Assembly: GCF_027925305.1 (NCBI RefSeq)
Contig: NZ_BSDR01000001.1
Location: forward strand, 3,437,001 to 3,501,000
Source: Desulforhabdus amnigena
Lineage (GTDB): Bacteria > Desulfobacterota > Syntrophobacteria > Syntrophobacterales > Syntrophobacteraceae
DNA: 64,000 bases
Reading direction: 5' to 3'
How positions within the stretch are numbered: the stretch's first letter is position 1; each line of letters begins with the position of its first letter. The notes under the pieces are model-generated. The model was not told the origin of the DNA. It saw only the letters and a list, made by a program, of their open reading frames with translations, and ran no database searches. Of the stretch, positions 53,093 through 61,875 are shown one piece after another. The position numbers and the translations under genes are program-made.

Positions 53093-53219
53093 AAATTATC
53101 TCAAAATTCGCTCACACCGCCACCCTGGCGGGCCAGAGTCCAACCCTCTCGGGAATGTCTGGATTCCGGTTTTCACAGGAATGACGATCAAGGGTATTCG
53201 GACCGTTTTGAGATAATTT
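53093..53219. repeat. MITE-like inverted-repeat element
   Basis: A 127-base element with 14-base inverted ends (AAATTATCTCAAAA at 53093-53106; complement at 53206-53219). Inside are two hairpins: the left holds CACACCGCCACCCTGGCGG, the right CAGGAATGACGATCAAGGG. Partial copies lie at 43316-43365 and 50978-51032. It sits between the two MFS genes. No coding capacity. Confidence 0.8.
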
Positions 53220-53234
53220 TTAAAAATAAACACC

Positions 53235-54398
53235 TTAGGCGGGACATACATCCGGCTTCAACCTGGGGACGACGAAAAACATGCCCAAGGCAGCCAAAAT
53301 GCCTACCACGCCGCCGAAGTAGAAAGGCGCCCCGGGGCCGATCATTCTCCACAGGAACCCGCCAATCAAGGACGCAGGGAGCAACCCGATCCCCACCAGG
53401 GTCGCATGAACCCCCAGCATCGTGGCCCGGCTCTCACCGGGGCAGAGCTCTGCGACCAGCGCTTTTTCAATTCCCTCCGTCAGTCCGCTGTAAAGTCCGT
53501 AGACACCGAACAGGACCCACACGTGAAGCCTTTGAGAGGCAAAGGCAAAGCCAAGGTATACAAGACCGTAGAAAAGATACCCGAAAACGAGGAGCGTTCG
53601 CCTGCCGATATGGTCCGAAAGCCGCCCGGCGGGATAGGCGCTCACGGCGTAAACGAAATTGCATATCAGATAGGCTAGAATGACGTTAGCCGCATCGAAG
53701 CCGAGGTTGTTGGCCCGAAGGAGCAGGAACTGGTTGGAGGAGTTGCCGAGGGTGAAGAGGAAGGCTACGAGAAAAAATGCCTTGAGGCGCGGGTTGAGTT
53801 TTCGCCACCCTGCCAGCGGATGTATTTTGGCTGCCGCCTTCCGGGGCTTTTTCTCCTTGACGAAGAAGAGCAGAAGAACCCCAAGGATGCCGGGAAGCAA
53901 GGAGAAGAGAAAAATCCTTGTATATTGGCCCTTGGTTGCTGTGAAAAGATAGTAGGCGATGGCGATGCCGAAAACGGCCCCCAAGGTATCCAGTGCTCTA
54001 TGCAAACCGAAAGAGTGTCCCAGTCGGCCCTCTTGAGATGCGTCGGCAATGAGGGCATCCCGCGGGGCAGTTCTCACCCCTTTGCCGAATCGGTCCACGA
54101 CCCGGCCCGCAAGCACCCATCCCCACGAAGTGGAGAGATAGAGAAAGAGTTTGCCCACGGCAGCCGAGCCATATCCTACAATCGCCAGGGGCTTTCGTCT
54201 CTGGATCCTGTCGGAAATATAGCCCGAATAGGTCTTGAGCAGGCTGGCAAGACTTTCCGCAATGCCTTCAATGACACCTACGATAGCTGGAGTTGCGCCC
54301 AGAGAGGTCATCAGGTAAAGGGATAAGAGCGGATAGACCATCTCGCTGCTGACATCGGTAAGAAGGCTCACAAATCCCAAAAGAAGAACCGTATTCAT
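53235..54398 (-). CDS. MFS transporter
   Basis: A 387-residue protein with 12 helices. TYSGYISDRIQRRKPL is the MFS loop signature and VDRFGKGVRTAPRDALIADA the cytoplasmic central motif. LGFVSLLTDVSSEMVYPLLS at the N-terminus resembles the drug or organic-anion exporter groups. AAGGAAATAGAGC precedes the ATG. Adjacent MFS and chrB genes on the same strand may form one transcript despite the element in between. Confidence 0.85.
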   Translation of the reverse strand: MNTVLLLGFVSLLTDVSSEMVYPLLSLYLMTSLGATPAIVGVIEGIAESLASLLKTYSGYISDRIQRRKPLAIVGYGSAAVGKLFLYLSTSWGWVLAGRVVDRFGKGVRTAPRDALIADASQEGRLGHSFGLHRALDTLGAVFGIAIAYYLFTATKGQYTRIFLFSLLPGILGVLLLFFVKEKKPRKAAAKIHPLAGWRKLNPRLKAFFLVAFLFTLGNSSNQFLLLRANNLGFDAANVILAYLICNFVYAVSAYPAGRLSDHIGRRTLLVFGYLFYGLVYLGFAFASQRLHVWVLFGVYGLYSGLTEGIEKALVAELCPGESRATMLGVHATLVGIGLLPASLIGGFLWRMIGPGAPFYFGGVVGILAALGMFFVVPRLKPDVCPA

Positions 54399-54756
54399 TT
54401 GCTCTATTTCCTTTCATGGCAGAATGAAATCCGAAGAGGATGCTGAAAATAATCCGCAAAGCAGTATTGCAGCGATCATGCAATCATTTTTCATCAAGTA
54501 TTCTCCTTTTCAATATGAGCGGCAAGGCTTTAAAACTGTTGATAAAATATTACATAATGTGTAAAGGATTTGTCAAATAAAATGTAATATATGATACAAT
54601 TTATTCTAAAAATATTTTTTAAGAATTTAATGTATGTTAAATCATTTGTGGGGGAACGTATCACCCAAGCCGCCCGGCTGATTGTGAGATCGGTCTCATG
54701 GTTGTGTAAAGGCCAACAGCGCCATTGGAAGCCATGAATATTCATGATGAGTCTTC

Positions 54757-54858
54757 ATGCGACATTGTCACATCAACCACGGAGACACGGAGGGCACGGA
54801 GAAAGACCTTCCCAATGAAATTTCTGTGTTCTCCGTGTCTCCGTGGTTAGATGAAATC
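54757..54858. repeat. Dispersed repeat containing CTCCGTGTCTCC, copy 2
   Basis: CACGGAGACACGGAGGGCACGG pairs with CCGTGTCTCCGTGG across a 30-base spacer, and the whole resembles 28415-28500 inverted. Confidence 0.65.
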
Positions 54859-54871
54859 TGACAGCGTCGAG

Positions 54872-55035
54872 TTAAGCACCTGAGCACATATTTTTTGACA
54901 TTTTCATACCGTCATACCGGCGTAAGCCGGTATCCAGAGAATTTGCCGTGGGGCTGGATTCCGGCTAAAAGCATGCCGGAATGACATAATCAATAAGGAT
55001 CGGGCATGTTAAATAACTTCCGATCAGGTGCTTAA
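54872..55035. repeat. 164-base inverted-repeat element
   Basis: Perfect 12-base ends: TTAAGCACCTGA at 54872-54883 and its complement at 55024-55035. Inside are two GCCGG palindromes (TACCGGCGTAAGCCGGTA; GATTCCGGCTAAAAGCATGCCGG). The end motif alone recurs at 27400-27412. The element precedes the GTPase gene by 44 bases and may carry its promoter. Confidence 0.7.
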
Positions 55036-55079
55036 GTGGATCAATTGTCTTGGGGCATTGAAAAGTGAGGTGAAATAAC

Positions 55080-57701
55080 ATGGCTCTCGCGGATGTGGAT
55101 TCCGATTTTGCCAAATTCAAACAATACTTACAAGTTAAGCAGTCCATCGCCTATGAAATACGCAATCTTTCGGATTTCTTGAAAAAGCATGTTGGAGAAC
55201 GGAAGTCCGAAGAATGCCGGCAATTGATGGTCAAACTGGCGGAAGACCGGTTTACACTGGCGGTCGTGGGCCAGTTCAAACGTGGCAAAAGCTCTCTTAT
55301 GAATGCCATCATCGGGCGGGACCTCCTGCCCACGGGAGTGCTGCCGCTCACCTCTGCAATCACGGTTCTCAAGTACGGCCCCCGAGAGCGGCTCATGATT
55401 CTGAAGGAAGGGGCCTTGTACCCGGAAGAAGCGCCGATTTCAAGTCTTGTCGAATATGTGACGGAAAAGGGAAATCCGGGAAACGTGAAGAAAGTGGAGC
55501 GTGCCGTTCTGGAATTGCCCGTGCAGTTTCTTCGAAGAGGCCTCGAATTTGTCGACACTCCCGGCATTGGGTCCGCCATTGAAGCCAATACGGCCACCAC
55601 CTACGGCTTCCTGCCCCGTAGCGATGCGGTAATCTTCGTGACGAGCGTGGATACACCTCTCACACGGGCGGAAACCGATTTCCTTCAAAGTATTCGAGAA
55701 TACGTGCGCAAGGTTTTCTTTGTCGTGAACAAGATCGATCTTGCCGGCGGCAAGGAGCGCCTGGAAATTCTGAACTTTATCTCGGAAAGGCTGGAGCGGC
55801 AAACAGGAGCCGAAGAAGTCCAAATTTTCCCTGTTTCTTCAGCCATGGCCCTGGAATCGAAGCTTGCCGGGAAAGAAGAGGGATACGAAAAGAGCGGCGT
55901 GAAAGCCCTGCAGGAGGCTTTGGCCAAGTTTCTGTCTAGCGAGAAGAGCCATGGGCTCCTGGTTTCCGTGCTGGACAAGGTGCTTCGCGTGGCAACGGAG
56001 GCGCATCACGAATTGAGTCTGCTCAAACTGGCCGGCGAAACCTCTCGAGAAGAAGTCCAGAAGAAGATGGCGGCCTTGAAGGAACGGTTCCAAGTCCTGC
56101 GAAAAGCGCGCGCAAAATCCCAGCAGGAGGTTCGGGAGCGCATCCTTCCTTGGGCAAGGGAGAAGATTTCTCCAGAAATTGCTGCGTTTCGGGCTGACGA
56201 AGCCGATGTTCTTTTGGGAGAACTCAACGAAGCACTCTCCCAGTCCAACTGGGAGCTTTCCATCCTTGCGGCTCAGGACGTTGCACGACAGATGCTGCCG
56301 CGTTTCAAGCAGGATCTGGAGAAATGGACGAAAGAGAAAGCCGAAAGCCTTGATCCCGCATTCCTGCAGGCACTGCAAATGGAATGGGTAAAGATTGAGC
56401 GGGAACTGCAGGAGATTCCCGCTGCCGCAGTGGAGGTTCTCGGTGGCCTCGGCGAGGAGGCTGCTTCCGAAACGAGTATTGAGCTTCCCACCCATTGGGT
56501 GCTGCAACGCCCAAGCTTTGGGAATGTCGATTGGAACCCTAAACTTCCCATACTTGCGGCCTGTCTGCCCCTCTTTGTGGTCAGACCGCTAGTCAGGGGC
56601 CGTCTTGTCGCGGAGCTCGAAGGCCTTATCGGATTTTACGCCGAGCGCATTGAAGATGCTTTTCTGAAAGGAGTCGATGATGCGTTGAACCGTCTGGGCT
56701 TTGAGATCGAGAAACGAGCCGGTGAAATCGAATCGCGTATTGTGCAGGCCGTCGAGGGTAAAAGGGTCACAAAGAGCATCGATGGACACTGGCAGATCGT
56801 GGAGCTTGACAGGGAGGAGCTTTCTCGTGAGCTCGATACTCTTGAGGCCATCGAAAAGAAGCTCGGTCGGATCCGAACCGCAATGCTCGAAGGAGAACCT
56901 TCCCTCTCAGGGGGGCCTTCTGCTGAGCCAATTTTTCCAGCATTCGAGCCCTCTCCCCCCTCGGTTCCGGAGCAAGAATTATTGTCCGGGGCGGCACTCA
57001 ACAAGGCAACCGGTTCTGAAGTAGAGAAGGACTTGTTACCCGACCTAGCCACACGGGGCTGCCCGGTATGCAACCGAATGATCGATGCCGCCTACCGTTT
57101 CTATGCCGGTCGGCAATACGAACTGGCGACTCAGGAACAGGCGCAGCGTGCACACGCAGCTTCGCTTGGGTTTTGTCCCCTCCACACGTGGCAGCTGGAG
57201 GCGATGTCCTCCCCTCACGGTCTTTCGCAGGGGTTTCCGAGGCTTATGGAGAGGTTGTCGGCCGATCTTTCTCGCCTGGCGCTATCGGAAAACTCGAATC
57301 CGGGTGAATCCGTCCTGACGCTTATTCCAAGCGCGAAAGACTGCGAAGTGTGCCGACTGGTCCAAGACGCGGAGAAAATTTATCTGAACAGTTTTGCCGG
57401 CTTTATTCAAACCCCGGAAGGGCACAAGGCGTACATGAACTCCCAGGGAGTGTGCCTGCACCATCTGGGCCTGCTGATTTCCATTGTCCCATCCAAAGAG
57501 AAAGTCCGGTTCCTGCTCGAGCACGCCGCTCGCCTCTTCGCCCAGATATCCGAGGATATGCAAAATTATGCATTGAAGAGGGATGCTCTGCGCAGAGATA
57601 TCCAGAACCTGGATGAGGAAGACGCCTATCTCCGTGGCCTCATCCACAGTGTCGGGGCGAAGAAGGTCTGCTTTCCATGGGAGATGGATGCCGAAGTGTA
57701 G
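55080..57701 (+). CDS. Dynamin-like GTPase with duplicated Cys/His C-terminal module
   Basis: An 873-residue protein. GTPase motifs: G1 GQFKRGKSS (64-72), G2 T91, G3 DTPG (159-162), G4 NKID (217-220). Residues 300-600 are helical, with a hydrophobic stretch at about 488-505 that may insert in membrane. After a Pro/Ser linker (608-645) comes a repeated C-x2-C/C-x2-H pattern: CPVC (661) with CPLH (699), and CEVC (755) with CLHH (792), resembling DUF6062-type zinc modules. Bacterial dynamin-like proteins remodel or protect membranes. The zinc-like module fused to such a GTPase is unusual in my experience. Confidence 0.85.
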   Translation: MALADVDSDFAKFKQYLQVKQSIAYEIRNLSDFLKKHVGERKSEECRQLMVKLAEDRFTLAVVGQFKRGKSSLMNAIIGRDLLPTGVLPLTSAITVLKYGPRERLMILKEGALYPEEAPISSLVEYVTEKGNPGNVKKVERAVLELPVQFLRRGLEFVDTPGIGSAIEANTATTYGFLPRSDAVIFVTSVDTPLTRAETDFLQSIREYVRKVFFVVNKIDLAGGKERLEILNFISERLERQTGAEEVQIFPVSSAMALESKLAGKEEGYEKSGVKALQEALAKFLSSEKSHGLLVSVLDKVLRVATEAHHELSLLKLAGETSREEVQKKMAALKERFQVLRKARAKSQQEVRERILPWAREKISPEIAAFRADEADVLLGELNEALSQSNWELSILAAQDVARQMLPRFKQDLEKWTKEKAESLDPAFLQALQMEWVKIERELQEIPAAAVEVLGGLGEEAASETSIELPTHWVLQRPSFGNVDWNPKLPILAACLPLFVVRPLVRGRLVAELEGLIGFYAERIEDAFLKGVDDALNRLGFEIEKRAGEIESRIVQAVEGKRVTKSIDGHWQIVELDREELSRELDTLEAIEKKLGRIRTAMLEGEPSLSGGPSAEPIFPAFEPSPPSVPEQELLSGAALNKATGSEVEKDLLPDLATRGCPVCNRMIDAAYRFYAGRQYELATQEQAQRAHAASLGFCPLHTWQLEAMSSPHGLSQGFPRLMERLSADLSRLALSENSNPGESVLTLIPSAKDCEVCRLVQDAEKIYLNSFAGFIQTPEGHKAYMNSQGVCLHHLGLLISIVPSKEKVRFLLEHAARLFAQISEDMQNYALKRDALRRDIQNLDEEDAYLRGLIHSVGAKKVCFPWEMDAEV

Positions 57702-57802
57702 AAGGGCCCGGTGACAATGGCAATCGGCTCCACGATATGGTTTGTCGGGTCGGAAGCTTGGAGCGCCGTGATGGTCCGTCTTGCCCGCGGGACCTGATCA
57801 CT

Positions 57803-58426
57803 TCATGCTGTTTCGAACCGGCGCTGTATTCTCAACAGGGCTCGCAATCGTTCATCCCTTGCGCGCAAGTCTTCAGGCTGCTTGTTTCGTTGTGCAACTT
57901 CACCGGCAATTTCTCCTGCCGATTCATCCTTCAACGCAGTCAGTATATCCTCGATATCTTCCTGCAGGTGCCACGGCGCCAGAGCTACGAGTCCGATGAG
58001 CCTGTGCGAGATAGCCCTCCGATCTTCTCTCGATGCAATGCTCATCCCCAGTTTTGAAGCACCCACCACGAGCTCTTCGTCCGGCTCATCGAGCAGCCTC
58101 CGGAGGGTCTGCCAATGTTGAGGGGCTATTCCGATCCCGTTCAAAAGTCTTATCGCACTGCGGCGCCGCTCCAAGCTGGACGGGCTTTCCACAAAGGGGC
58201 CCGGTCGGAGAGTCACGGCAGAAAGCACCAGCGTGTCGCAAGAGGCTTTGCCTAACTTTTGAAAAGCCTTTTCCGCGGCAGCTCGGTAGAAGTCATCTTC
58301 AAGAGCACGCTCGAAGTAGGGAATGGTCTCGGGGCGTCCGTATTGCGCAAGGGTTTCGATGAGACCATTCAGCATGCGCCGTTCCGAAAGCTTCAACAGG
58401 GAGACGAACATCTCCTCCCCGATCAT
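57803..58426 (-). CDS. HEAT-like repeat protein
   Basis: A 207-residue helical protein with short repeats: ETLAQYGRPETIPYFERALE, AIRLLNGIGIAPQHWQTLRR and the final ILTALKDESAGEIAGEVAQR. GAGGTG lies ten bases before the ATG at 58426. Downstream of the dynamin gene on the opposite strand, convergent. It may act as a scaffold; it could also be a fragment of a longer protein, since a MutS-like remnant lies just upstream. Confidence 0.6.
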   Translation of the reverse strand: MIGEEMFVSLLKLSERRMLNGLIETLAQYGRPETIPYFERALEDDFYRAAAEKAFQKLGKASCDTLVLSAVTLRPGPFVESPSSLERRRSAIRLLNGIGIAPQHWQTLRRLLDEPDEELVVGASKLGMSIASREDRRAISHRLIGLVALAPWHLQEDIEDILTALKDESAGEIAGEVAQRNKQPEDLRARDERLRALLRIQRRFETA

Positions 58427-58475
58427 TCAACCGGTTCACCTCAGCGGCCTGCCGTTTCTTCACTGCCGACAAATA

Positions 58476-58703
58476 TCATTTTATACTACTTAAGTTGTCT
58501 ACGATCTCGCTCATTCTGCTGAGTTCTTCATCAAGTTTCCCGCTTTTCATGGCTGGATCTTCCTCCCGTTTGTAGTGCGTGAAAAGCCCTTCACAGACAT
58601 TGGAGGAGAAAGACTCCGCAGGCACAAACATATCGCATTGCATCATCAATTGTGCCAAACCTATACTGCGCAAAAAAATCGATTTGCCGCCCTGGTCGAT
58701 CAC
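58476..58703 (-). pseudogene. Fragment of a MutS-family ATPase
   Basis: A 75-codon frame reads DQGGKSIFLRSIGLAQLMMQ, then FVPAESFSSNVCEGLFTHYK and SGKLDEELSRMSEIVD, the Walker A and following part of a MutS-type ATPase domain. The frame ends prematurely and the rest of the protein, including the usual Walker B region, is missing. It precedes the HEAT-like gene by 50 bases. Confidence 0.75.
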
Positions 58704-58802
58704 GTTTGCGACCGGGCAAAGCCTCCCTTTTGCAACGTAGCGGGGTGGATCGAGCAGGTTAAAATTTTTATCTTCAGATATTTCAAGAAAATCTTCAAAT
58801 CT

Positions 58803-59735
58803 TCATTTCACCACCAGAACCGGTTTTTCACTGTATTCGACAACCCGTTGAGACACGTTTCCCCAGAGAATTCCTTGCATGAGGCTCTTCCCATAGGAAC
58901 CCATGACGATCATGGAAACGTTTTCCTCCGTGGCGACACGCATGATTTCCCGGTAGGGTTTTCCGCAAAGCAGGCTTGCTTTCACTCTGAAGCCTTCGGC
59001 CTCGAGCTCTCGAGTCAGGCGATCCAAATTGTCCTGGCTATTTCTTGTCGCCACTGCCAACGCCTCAACTTTCATCTCATAGGGGACATCGACAAAATTA
59101 GCGAATTCCTCCAGGACGTGGACAACGACCAATTCCGAAGTTCCCGCGCCACGGAGCATGGGAAGGTACATCTTTGCCCGCTCCGCATTGGGCGACCAGT
59201 CCGTCGTATAGAGAATCTTTCGGAACATGTCGGTACAGAAGCGCTCCTGTACCTCATCTCCCGCCATTCTCAGGGTATGGTATCTGGCGACCAAAATCGG
59301 AGCCTTTGCTTTGCGGATCACTCGGTCGGTCGTCGAGCCGACAAAGATCTCCCCTAGAACATCCCTCTTCTGTCGTCCCGCCACGATGAGCGACACATCA
59401 TTCTCTGTGGCAGTCCTGAGGATCTCTGAAACGACGCGACCTGTGGCGAGCTCCGTTTTCACCTTGATCCCTTCGGAGCAAAGATAATCGGCATAAGCGG
59501 AGAGACGCCTGGATGCGGCTTCCCGCATCAGGTCAATGCTGCTCGTGATGGCTTTCCGGATGGTATCCACGGCGATGGGAATGCCCCCGTCCACTTCGGT
59601 ATAAAGGTTTCCCGGATCGATGACGTGCAACAGAATGACCTCCTCCAGTCCGGCTCTCCTCAGGCAAGTGATGTTCTGGAGAATCGGCAAAGAGAATTCT
59701 TCAAATTTGGTTGGATAGAGTATTTTTTTAAACAT
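58803..59735 (-). CDS. Universal stress protein, tandem Usp domains
   Basis: A 310-residue protein. The first domain starts FKKILYPTKFEEFS and ends SLIVAGRQKRDVLGEIFVGS, TTDRVIRKAKAPILVARY. The second starts FRKILYTTDWSPNAE and ends MIVMGSYGKSLMQGILWGNV and KPVLVVK. AAGGGGGT precedes the ATG at 59735. Fourth tandem Usp protein in this window. Confidence 0.88.
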   Translation of the reverse strand: MFKKILYPTKFEEFSLPILQNITCLRRAGLEEVILLHVIDPGNLYTEVDGGIPIAVDTIRKAITSSIDLMREAASRRLSAYADYLCSEGIKVKTELATGRVVSEILRTATENDVSLIVAGRQKRDVLGEIFVGSTTDRVIRKAKAPILVARYHTLRMAGDEVQERFCTDMFRKILYTTDWSPNAERAKMYLPMLRGAGTSELVVVHVLEEFANFVDVPYEMKVEALAVATRNSQDNLDRLTRELEAEGFRVKASLLCGKPYREIMRVATEENVSMIVMGSYGKSLMQGILWGNVSQRVVEYSEKPVLVVK

Positions 59736-60306
59736 CGTATACCCCCTTTTCAACGAACTCTGTTCAACTCAGTGAAGCTTGAGGGCAAAGGAAAAGATGT
59801 GGTAGAGCACGAAAGAATCAATAAAACGTGTTTCTGAAATTGCTTGAAGAATTCTTGGACGAGCAGCTCGGACGCCCCTGACCTACGGCGGGCCGGTGTT
59901 GGAAGTGAGGATCGACGATGCGAAAAGAGAATAAGGAGAAGGCATATTGCCTTGAGCCGAGGGGATGGCAGTGCTGAAATCTCCCCTTCCACTGCAACCG
60001 GATTGGCTCTGAGTTCCAAGATCGACTGTCTTGTGCGGCGAAAAATTTTTTCGCACTTCAATGAAAGATTCGATGTGACTCGGGAGAACCTTCGAGTTCA
60101 TATCAAAAGATGCCGCCCTTCGAAGGCGCCACGCCCATGGAGGGTAGATAGGCGCCTTGGATGCCTGACCGAGAAGGCCTGGTAAATTTCCATCGCTCCG
60201 GAAGTGTTGTCGAATTTTTGTGTCGAGCGGCCCTGACCTCCGGCTGGGAAAAAGAGGGTAGTGCCGGGAGGACGGATGTTCGGCGCAGCTCGTCAGAAAT
60301 ACCTTC
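59736..60306. other. Intergenic region, no gene supported
   Basis: About 570 bases. Several frames of 100-150 codons exist on both strands, but their composition (many Ser, Arg, Pro) and overlap make them unlikely genes. No strong hairpin was found. Confidence 0.4.
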
Positions 60307-61356
60307 TCAGAAATACCTACGGAGAAAAGTGGCAAGCTTTTCCGGACGTTGGATGATGATCTCGTTTTTGAGGAGTTTCTGGAAATAGTAGTCGTCGGTC
60401 CTGTGGTGCGGCATGGCGTTTTGCCGGTTCACCAATCTCAAAAAGCAGCGGAATTCAGGAGACGAACGATCTACGGGACCGCTGAAACAGGAGAAGTTGT
60501 AGGTGGAAAACTTCATGTCGTGATAGCCGCGCAGCACCCCTGCTATCCCTTCCGCCATCTGCCGAATCTCCGCGGTGCCCCATTCCAGAAAGTGAGAGGT
60601 CTCCGTCCAGACCGCATCGGTTTCGTTGGCGCCGACGGGCGCATAGGCGGTGAACCATGTACTGTCGCTCATCCGGGTGATCATTCGTTCTCCCCGCTCT
60701 ATTTCCTCTTTCGCTAAATCCGTCCAGTAGCATGAGCCGTTGGCCTCGTAATAAGCAAGGCTTTTTTCCAGCAGCAGTTGGTGGTGCGTTCCCGGAAAGG
60801 GTGACCCGAGCAGCTGCAGGTGGGGATGCATGACGCTGGCACCCGCAGGGAGAAGGAAATTGGCGTTGATCGTAAAATAGCGGACCGACGGGTTATAGCG
60901 GTGGCATTCTCTGAAGTATTCTACAGAGATGGCAAAAGCGTCTTCGAGAAGATCCGCGGAAATTTCGTTGGGCAGGCGAAAGTGGCGATCACCCAGTATG
61001 ACGACGGCATGGAATGCCGCCAGTGGAAAGAGATTGGGGAAAAGGACCGCTTCTCCTCGTTGCAATCTGCCCCCGGGAAGGATATCGGTGCTGTAGGTTG
61101 GAGTTGCCGTACGCCAGCGGCCGTCGCACATGAAACATTGCCCTTGAGTCGCCTCCGCCCGCTCTTCCAGGTAGGCATAGTCCGTATCGGGAAAAAGAAT
61201 CGATATCTTCCCTTCCAGCGCCGGATTGAAAGTGCTCTGATGGCCGGTCAGGGGGTCAATGCGTACCTCTATCTCCTGCGTGTCGAGCTGGCCGTTTTTC
61301 AAGGGGTTGTGGAAAATCGCGGTCTGTCGCCATGATTCGAAGCTGATCTTTGCCAT
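60307..61356 (-). CDS. Galactose-1-phosphate uridylyltransferase family protein
   Basis: A 349-residue protein of the HIT superfamily branch containing GalT. Zinc-type cysteines CFMC lie near residue 75, and the HIT motif is VMHPHLQLLG (the usual HPHGQ is HPHLQ). Other parts: FNPALEGKISILFPDTDYAY, LFPNLFPLAAFHAVVILGDR. GalT transfers UMP between UDP-glucose and galactose-1-phosphate; related enzymes act on other nucleotide sugars. A change of the HPHGQ glycine to leucine leaves specificity uncertain. Confidence 0.8.
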   Translation of the reverse strand: MAKISFESWRQTAIFHNPLKNGQLDTQEIEVRIDPLTGHQSTFNPALEGKISILFPDTDYAYLEERAEATQGQCFMCDGRWRTATPTYSTDILPGGRLQRGEAVLFPNLFPLAAFHAVVILGDRHFRLPNEISADLLEDAFAISVEYFRECHRYNPSVRYFTINANFLLPAGASVMHPHLQLLGSPFPGTHHQLLLEKSLAYYEANGSCYWTDLAKEEIERGERMITRMSDSTWFTAYAPVGANETDAVWTETSHFLEWGTAEIRQMAEGIAGVLRGYHDMKFSTYNFSCFSGPVDRSSPEFRCFLRLVNRQNAMPHHRTDDYYFQKLLKNEIIIQRPEKLATFLRRYF

Positions 61357-61875
61357 GAAATGCCTCCTTTATGTGATTTTATGTCATTGAGGAGCAAACA
61401 TCATGGATGTATGCAATCGTCCTGTGGAACCGACATTCACATGAACCACTACATAGCAAATGCGGCGAACCTGTCAAAAGGAATATTGGAACGCAGGATT
61501 CCCGCAGCAAAATGTCGCATACCATTCACAACGGCTTTCCTCCGGTACATGCCTCACGAAACCGGCTCTTCGGATAGAAAAGATCTTGCCTGTTTTCAGG
61601 AGAAGCGTTTTTGAAAGTCACCTCCCAAACAGGAACATTCTTGCATTTGGATGTCAAAGGTGGCATTTATGACTCATATTGCTTTCGATGAGAGTGATGG
61701 AGTCCACTCGAACCGCCGTATGAGGCTGATGACCCCTACTGTGGCGAGCTCGCCGGGTGGGAGATTCATCTGAGCACAATGATCGATTGGAAAAGCTCCT
61801 GCCGGGACGAACTTGAAGGGGCTTTTTTATAACTCAATTCCTATCCTGTCCAAAATGAATGAAGGAGGAAGCCGC
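61357..61875. other. Intergenic region upstream of eno, no gene seen
   Basis: About 520 bases. A weak hairpin (AAAAGCTCC...GGGGCTTTTTT, near 61789-61829) could be a terminator or a leader structure just before the enolase gene. Frames here have poor composition. Confidence 0.4.

Larger units (their letters stand above)
54399..55079. other. AT-rich intergenic region with two repeats
   Basis: This 680-base gap begins with AT-rich DNA (54530-54640) and then holds the repeats at 54757-54858 and 54872-55035. No gene is seen. The promoter of the GTPase gene should lie near 55000. Confidence 0.5.

Noticed and set aside
59844-60335. Frames of 100-150 codons on both strands between the Usp and GalT genes
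   Set aside because: They overlap each other, are rich in Ser, Arg and Pro, and lack ribosome-binding sites or family motifs.
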